Below are positions 60,059 through 64,000 of a DNA stretch of 64,000 nt, piece after piece (position 1 is the stretch's first letter; each line of letters opens with the position of its first letter). This DNA comes from Kingella_B sp963529665 (GTDB lineage: Bacteria > Pseudomonadota > Gammaproteobacteria > Burkholderiales > Neisseriaceae): the NCBI GenBank assembly GCA_963529665.1, contig CAUSAG010000006.1, forward strand, positions 1 to 64,000, written 5' to 3'. Under the pieces are notes generated by a model that saw only the letters and a list, made by a program, of their open reading frames with translations, made no database searches and was not told where the DNA came from. The position numbers and the translations under genes are program-made.

Positions 60059-60884
60059 CGGTTTATCGGGTTCTGGCAAAACCATCGCCCTTAACCTGCT
60101 GGAAGACAACGGCTTTTTTTGCATTGACAACCTACCGCTTGAATTGCTGCCCGAGCTTATCCAATTGCACAGCCAGCAGCGGCAAGACAACAACCAGCTC
60201 GCCATCAGCATAGACATCCGCTCCAATCTCAACACCCACACCGCCCACGCAACCCTAATCGCGCTGCGCCGCGCGGGGCATCAAGTTAGCCTCCTGTTTT
60301 TAGAAGCCAGCGAAGCTGTGTTGCTGCGCCGCTTTTCCGAAACCCGCCGCAGCCATCCGCTGCTCAGCAGCCACACCACGCTGCCTGAAAGCCTGCGCTG
60401 CGAACGCGAATGGCTCGCCCCCCTGCGCGAATACGCCTATTGCATAGATACCAGCAGCCTAAGCGCCCAACAGCTGCGCCACATCGTTGCCCAATGGATA
60501 GGCATAGACCACAACGCACTGTTGGTAAGCATTGTTTCGTTTGGCTTTAAACACGGCATGCCGCCCAATGCCGACTTTATTTTTGACGTTCGCAGCCTGC
60601 CCAATCCCTATTACGACCCCGTCTTGCGCCCCTATAACGGCAAAGAGCAGCCCATTCAAGACTATCTCGCCGCCCAGCCGCTCGTTGGCGAAATGCTGCA
60701 CGACATCTATCATTTTCTACACCGCTGGCTGCCGCGCATCCGCCAAGAAAACCGCAGCTATGTAACCATCGGCATCGGCTGCACAGGCGGGCAACATCGC
60801 TCGGTTTACATCGCCGAGCAGCTAGGCAAAAAACTGGCGCGCGAATACCAAATTCTTGTGCGCCATCGCCAGCTTAATGTGTGA
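60039..60884 (+). CDS. rapZ: RNase adapter protein RapZ
   Basis: This 281-residue protein has Walker A GLSGSGKT (residues 8-15) and a C-terminal RNA-binding region (ENRSYVTIGIGCTGGQHRSVY). In enterobacteria RapZ guides RNase E to a small RNA that controls glucosamine-6-phosphate synthase. In beta-proteobacteria the role is less clear, but its coupling to hprK and nearness to ptsN are conserved. Confidence 0.93.
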   Translation: MKIILISGLSGSGKTIALNLLEDNGFFCIDNLPLELLPELIQLHSQQRQDNNQLAISIDIRSNLNTHTAHATLIALRRAGHQVSLLFLEASEAVLLRRFSETRRSHPLLSSHTTLPESLRCEREWLAPLREYAYCIDTSSLSAQQLRHIVAQWIGIDHNALLVSIVSFGFKHGMPPNADFIFDVRSLPNPYYDPVLRPYNGKEQPIQDYLAAQPLVGEMLHDIYHFLHRWLPRIRQENRSYVTIGIGCTGGQHRSVYIAEQLGKKLAREYQILVRHRQLNV

Positions 60885-61009
60885 ACAATAGGCAGCCTGA
60901 AAACGCTGATTCATACTGTTTACGCTTAACCCCATTTTCAGGCTGCCTTCCGATACACCCAAATCGCCAGCATTAAGGCAGTCTGAAACCTTTGCCAAAG
61001 CGCAACTAC

Positions 61010-61088
61010 TGGAGCGTCGGCAGCTAACCGACATCTTGGCAATCAGTCAATCCTGATTAAATGCCCTATGTGGCAATAAACTGCCGCC
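61010..61088 (-). repeat. Two-hairpin dispersed repeat, copy 3
   Basis: Read on the minus strand it ends TGTCGGTTAGCTGCCGACGC followed by TCCA. The last hairpin stem is TCGG/CCGA. Confidence 0.7.
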
Positions 61089-61120
61089 AAGCCATTTTCA
61101 GATTTCAGGCTGCCTATAAA

Positions 61121-61202
61121 ACGGCAACGGCTCGTCGCCAAATAACGCATTAAAGCTAGGTTGCGCTTGTCGTTACAATGTCGGCGAGCCACCGATGCTC
61201 CA
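61121..61202 (+). repeat. Two-hairpin dispersed repeat, copy 4
   Basis: Begins ACGGCTCGTCGCC-type hairpin and ends TGTCGGCGAGCCACCGATGC then TCCA. Confidence 0.7.
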
Positions 61203-61401
61203 AGAGTTTCAAGCTGTTCCCCCAATACCGCAGAGTGGTTAACTCGTTTGCCCATCCAGCCACAGCCCTGTTTCCCTTTTTCAAGCTGCTTATCCAACCG
61301 CCAACATTAAGGCAGCCTGAAAACACCTGTTTGACTATCACACCAACCCCCATTTTCAGGCTGCCCATTAACCCCACTCAATCCGCCCCCAAAAAACAAC
61401 C

Positions 61402-62031
61402 ATGACCAAAATCCAAACTAAAATCTGCGGCATCACTCGCCCCCAAGATGCCCAACTCGCCGCGCAACTGGGCGCAGATGCCATCGGGCTTGTCTTTTTT
61501 GCAGGCAGCAAACGCTGCGTAACCATCGCGCAAGCGCAAGCCATCGTGCGCATGTTGCCGCCGTTTGTGAGCGTCGTCGCGCTGTTTGTGAACGAAAGCG
61601 CCGCGCAAATCAACGAAATATTGGCGCGCGTGCCGATTGATGTTTTGCAGTTTCACGGCGATGAAACGCCCGAATTCTGCCAACAATTTTGTCGTCCCTA
61701 TTTAAAAGCCGTGCGCGTGCAAACGCCCGATGATATTGGCAACGCCGTGCGCGATTTTGCCGCCGCCCGCGCCGTGCTGTTTGATGCCTTTGTGAACGGC
61801 GCATACGGCGGCACAGGGCATACATTTGATTGGACGATGCTGCCTGAAAAGTTGGCTGGGCATTGGATTTTGTCGGGCGGATTGAATGTGGAGAATGTTG
61901 CCGATGCCTTGCGCGTTACGCGGGCGCAGGCGGTGGATGTGTCTAGCGGCGTGGAAAGCGCAGCGGGCGTGAAATCGCCTGAAAAAATGGAGGCGTTTAT
62001 GGCGGCGGTGCGAGGGTTTCAGGCTGCCTGA
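61402..62031 (+). CDS. trpF: Phosphoribosylanthranilate isomerase
   Basis: This 209-residue TIM-barrel enzyme catalyses the third step of tryptophan biosynthesis. The N-terminal KICGITRPQDAQLAAQLGADAIGLVFF (given in part) has the catalytic Cys; LQFHGDE and SSGVESAAGVKSPEKM are also typical. The C-terminus ends with a translated DUS (FQAA). trpD is 20 kb away on the other strand. It may be read with no neighbours. Confidence 0.95.
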   Translation: MTKIQTKICGITRPQDAQLAAQLGADAIGLVFFAGSKRCVTIAQAQAIVRMLPPFVSVVALFVNESAAQINEILARVPIDVLQFHGDETPEFCQQFCRPYLKAVRVQTPDDIGNAVRDFAAARAVLFDAFVNGAYGGTGHTFDWTMLPEKLAGHWILSGGLNVENVADALRVTRAQAVDVSSGVESAAGVKSPEKMEAFMAAVRGFQAA

Positions 62032-62240
62032 ATGGGGCGATGTTGGTTTGTGAAACGCCTGTGCAAACGTTAGATTAAAGGCAGTTTTCGTTTAGCAATG
62101 TAAACACGGATAACGCTGTTATTAAACAAATAACACCACCATCAAAGGCAGCCTGAAAAATGAATAAGGCGCATTTTAGTTCGCAAGACGGGGTATTTAT
62201 GCCCAACAAATTTCATTCGCAAAATTCGGGCATAAACCAC
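62032..62240. other. Left part of the trpF-pdxJ gap
   Basis: A DUS at about 62142-62156 and AT-rich sequence. No gene; the sRNA candidate begins to the right. Confidence 0.6.
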
Positions 62241-62242
62241 GC

Positions 62243-62277
62243 AAAAAAACGGTGTGAACAAAACGCCGTTCACACCG
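62243..62277 (-). terminator. Intrinsic terminator of the candidate sRNA
   Basis: CGGTGTGAAC and GTTCACACCG form a perfect 10-bp stem with an 8-base loop. On the minus strand it is followed by T7; on the plus strand there is no T-run, so it acts only leftward, away from trpF and pdxJ. Confidence 0.85.
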
Positions 62278-62347
62278 AAACACACACATCAAGAGGAAAA
62301 CAATTTAGAAATATCTCAAAACAACGACTTGCGCTGTCTTTGACGAT
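62243..62347 (-). ncRNA. Candidate FNR-activated small RNA, about 105 nt
   Basis: On the minus strand a promoter-like unit is followed about 105 bases later by a strong terminator. The predicted RNA starts near ACAUCGUCAAAGACAGCGC, contains an unpaired, C/U-rich stretch (UUUUCCUCUU) that could pair with ribosome binding sites, and ends with the terminator hairpin and U7. This architecture matches FNR-induced Hfq-dependent sRNAs of Neisseria (AniS/FnrS type). Homology with these cannot be shown from sequence alone. No protein is encoded. Confidence 0.6.
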
Positions 62348-62354
62348 GTGGCGC

Positions 62355-62396
62355 ATTATGGGGGATGGCTTAAAGTTTCGTTTTGACATATGTCAA
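62355..62396 (-). promoter_or_regulatory. FNR-type class II promoter
   Basis: The perfect palindrome TTGACATATGTCAA (62383-62396) fits the FNR half-site pattern TTGAC-N4-GTCAA. On the minus strand a -10 box, CATAAT (62360-62355), starts 29.5 bp from the palindrome centre. This places the site exactly at -41.5, the position of activating FNR sites. Confidence 0.65.
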
Positions 62397-62511
62397 ACAA
62401 CATTTTGGCGGATGCAGAAATTTGAGCAAATAAACAAAATCTGCCGAGAAAAAGGGCGGAAAGTGCTAAACTGCGCCCGTTTTTTTGTAAACAAATATTA
62501 AGGAAACAACC

Positions 62512-63243
62512 ATGTTACTCGGCATCAATATTGACCACGTTGCCACGCTGCGCAACGCACGCGGCGCGTCTTACCCCAGCCCGTTGGAAGCGGCTTTGGT
62601 GGCAGAAACCAACGGCGCGGATGCGATTACCCTGCATCTGCGCGAAGACCGCCGCCATATTCGGGATGCGGATGTGTTTGCCATCAAGCAGGCGATTAAA
62701 ACGCGGATGAATTTGGAAATGGCGATGACCGAAGAGATGCTCACCAACGCGCTGCAAGTGATGCCCGAAGATGTGTGCATCGTGCCCGAAAAGCGCACCG
62801 AAGTAACCACCGAAGGCGGCTTGGATGTGGTGGGGCAGCCTGAAAAAGTGCGCGATTATGTGGCGAAGCTGCACGCGGCGGGTATTCGCGTGTCGCTGTT
62901 TATTGATGCCGATTGCGGGCAAATTCAGGCTGCCTATGATGGCGGCGCGCGGGTGATTGAATTGCACACGGGCGCGTATGCCGATGCGCCTACGCCTGCG
63001 GCCCGTGAAGCGGAGTTAGCCAAAATTCGCGAAGCGGCGGCGTTTGCCGATGGCTTGGGGATAACGGTGAACGCGGGGCATGGTTTGACCGTGCAAAATG
63101 TGGGCGCGATTGCCCGCATTCCGCAGATTGTGGAGCTGAATATCGGGCATTCCATCATCGCCCAAGCAATATTTTTGGGCTTGCCCGCCGCCATCGCGCA
63201 GATGAAAGAAGCGATGTTTCGCGCCCGCAGCGGCATCAGATAG
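62512..63243 (+). CDS. pdxJ: Pyridoxine 5'-phosphate synthase
   Basis: This 243-residue TIM-barrel enzyme makes pyridoxine 5'-phosphate. Start MLLGINIDHVATLRNARGASYP is diagnostic; others are CIVPEKRTEVTTEGGLDV, VSLFIDAD and INAGHGL-type (VNAGHGLTVQNV) motifs. AAGGAAA precedes the ATG. acpS follows 12 bp after the stop via a DUS-ATG junction, a gene pair conserved in many proteobacteria. Confidence 0.96.
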   Translation: MLLGINIDHVATLRNARGASYPSPLEAALVAETNGADAITLHLREDRRHIRDADVFAIKQAIKTRMNLEMAMTEEMLTNALQVMPEDVCIVPEKRTEVTTEGGLDVVGQPEKVRDYVAKLHAAGIRVSLFIDADCGQIQAAYDGGARVIELHTGAYADAPTPAAREAELAKIREAAAFADGLGITVNAGHGLTVQNVGAIARIPQIVELNIGHSIIAQAIFLGLPAAIAQMKEAMFRARSGIR

Positions 63244-63254
63244 GCAGCCTGAAA

Positions 63255-63635
63255 ATGATTTACGGCATTGGCACGGATATTGTCGCCGTGTCGCGCATTG
63301 CGGCGTTGCATCAACGCTATGGCGATGCGCTGGCGCGGCGCATTTTAACGGCGGGCGAATGGGCAAGCTACGCCGCGCACGCCCAGCCCGCGCGGTTTTT
63401 GGCGAAACGCTTTGCGGCGAAAGAAGCGTTTGCCAAGGCGGTGGGCACGGGCATTCGCGAGCCTGTTAGCCTGCGTTTTATCGGTGTGGCGCACGATGAA
63501 TGGGGCAAGCCAACGTTTGCTTGCGCGCCCGAGCTGGCGGAGTGGCTGGCACAACACGGCATTGCGCGGGTGCATTTGAGTTTGAGCGATGAGAAAGAGC
63601 AGGTGATTGCGTTTGCGCTGGCGGAAGCGGGGTAG
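63255..63635 (+). CDS. acpS: Holo-[acyl-carrier-protein] synthase
   Basis: This 126-residue enzyme adds the phosphopantetheine arm to acyl carrier protein. Motifs: GIGTDIVAVSRI (metal site Asp) and RFLAKRFAAKEAFAKAVGTGI (Glu/Lys site). The ATG directly follows a DUS (GGCAGCCTGAAAATG). It is cotranscribed with pdxJ. Confidence 0.95.
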   Translation: MIYGIGTDIVAVSRIAALHQRYGDALARRILTAGEWASYAAHAQPARFLAKRFAAKEAFAKAVGTGIREPVSLRFIGVAHDEWGKPTFACAPELAEWLAQHGIARVHLSLSDEKEQVIAFALAEAG

Positions 63636-63639
63636 GGCG

Positions 63640-63720
63640 GGGCAGCCTGAAAATGCTGAATATGACTTGGATGGGTTTTCAGGCTGCCTATCATATTTTG
63701 GATAAGGCAGCCTGAAACCT
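63640..63720. terminator. DUS cluster after acpS
   Basis: GGCAGCCTGAAAAT and TTTTCAGGCTGCC form an inverted pair at about 63641-63690, followed by a third copy. It probably ends the pdxJ-acpS transcript. Confidence 0.6.
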
Positions 63721-63759
63721 TTGCAAAACCCTAACAGCAGCCTGAAAAATTAAGAAATG

Positions 63760-63866
63760 CCGTCATTCCCGCGTAGGCGGGAATCTTGTTTAATATTAAG
63801 AAACTCATGTAAAAACAATGCATTGCAAAAATTTCACCAAGATTCCCGCCTACGCGGGAATGACGG
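63760..63866. repeat. NIME-like element with paired dRS3 repeats
   Basis: Each end is a 29-bp arm (63760-63788 and 63838-63866), and the two arms are perfect inverted copies. Each arm contains the dRS3 pattern ATTCCC-N8-GGGAAT (63765-63784 and 63842-63861). About 50 bp lie between them. Neisserial NIMEs are repeat units flanked by dRS3, and MDA-type filamentous phages are reported to integrate at dRS3 sites. Confidence 0.85.
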
Positions 63867-63947
63867 AGAATTGACCATTTCTTGTTTCGTTTTAGGTTTT
63901 GCAAAGATTTCAGCCTGAAAACTGGGTAACACGGGTTGGCGCAATTA

Positions 63948-64000
63948 TGGAGCATCGGCGGCTTGCCGACATTTGGGCGGACAACCTGCGCTGTTTATTC
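63948..64000 (-). repeat. Two-hairpin dispersed repeat, copy 5 (cut by the window)
   Basis: Read on the minus strand it ends TGTCGGCAAGCCGCCGATGC then TCCA, with a TCGGC/GCCGA stem. The first half lies beyond the window. Confidence 0.65.

Larger units (their letters stand above)
60885..61401. other. Intergenic region with two facing copies of the 80-bp repeat
   Basis: After a DUS pair closing rapZ (60893-60947), the gap holds repeat copies 3 (minus) and 4 (plus), whose GGC-hairpin ends face each other about 30 bp apart. Further DUS copies precede trpF. No gene is visible. Confidence 0.7.

Noticed and set aside
62160..62501. Open frame of 113 codons on the plus strand in the trpF-pdxJ gap
   Set aside because: Unusual composition, no recognisable domain, and it runs against the terminator and promoter of the candidate sRNA; it starts in a DUS.

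Overview
The window is chromosomal DNA from a naturally competent member of the Neisseriaceae, most likely a Kingella-type species. The main sign is a DNA uptake sequence, 5'-AGGCAGCCTGAA-3' and its complement, present in well over a hundred copies by eye (not exactly counted). Copies often form inverted pairs behind genes, and some lie inside coding sequence. This 12-mer is the DUS dialect described for Kingella rather than the meningococcal GCCGTCTGAA type. Gene content fits: a fused MsrAB (PilB-type), a PtsN-HprK-RapZ cluster, YraN-GmhA/DiaA-DolP, neighbouring lepA and lepB, an MDA-type filamentous prophage and neisserial dRS3-like repeats.

Layout. 0-5.4 kb: lptE-holA, a small membrane protein, lon and hup. 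5.4-12.1 kb: xseA, a YedI-like membrane protein, then ackA and a phosphoketolase gene, which together would give an acetyl-phosphate route to ATP. 12.4-16.6 kb: sucAB on the minus strand. 17-19.7 kb: DUF3460 protein, O-methyltransferase, Sel1 protein and psd. 20-21 kb: an AT-rich islet with the stump of a WHH nuclease toxin and an SMI1/KNR4 immunity gene. 21.1-25.7 kb: nrdA, hisH, hisA. 25.9-34.3 kb: an inovirus prophage on the minus strand with an IS110/Piv-type transposase at one end. 34.4-45.9 kb: rpe, ttcA, an NAD(P)H oxidoreductase, msrAB, small envelope proteins, trpD, rluD, tsaB-yraN-gmhA-dolP and a tRNA-Lys gene. 46-55 kb: proA, fadD, a GNAT gene, mnmA, lepB and lepA, with a scrambled insertion between lepB and lepA. 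55-64 kb: two MITEs, DUF805, dusA, ptsN-hprK-rapZ, trpF, pdxJ-acpS and a NIME-like element.

Several structures go beyond standard genes. (1) A putative small RNA of about 105 nt is encoded antisense in the trpF-pdxJ gap, with an FNR-type palindrome exactly at -41.5 and a strong terminator. (2) The IS110/Piv-type transposase has about 290 bp of highly structured noncoding DNA downstream and is bounded by 10-bp direct repeats, so the prophage may use RNA-guided (bridge/seek RNA-like) recombination. (3) A dispersed element of about 80 bp with two hairpins and covarying stems occurs five times. (4) Two MITEs are present, one splitting a gene so that exact removal restores the frame. (5) A 29-bp-arm dRS3 pair forms a NIME-like element. 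(6) A degenerate lepA fragment has been captured at the start of a neighbouring ORF.

Call strength: housekeeping genes rest on clear motifs and full length. Prophage genes rest on synteny with neisserial filamentous phages plus motifs. Noncoding elements were found by reading and pairing bases by eye and have not been folded or searched.
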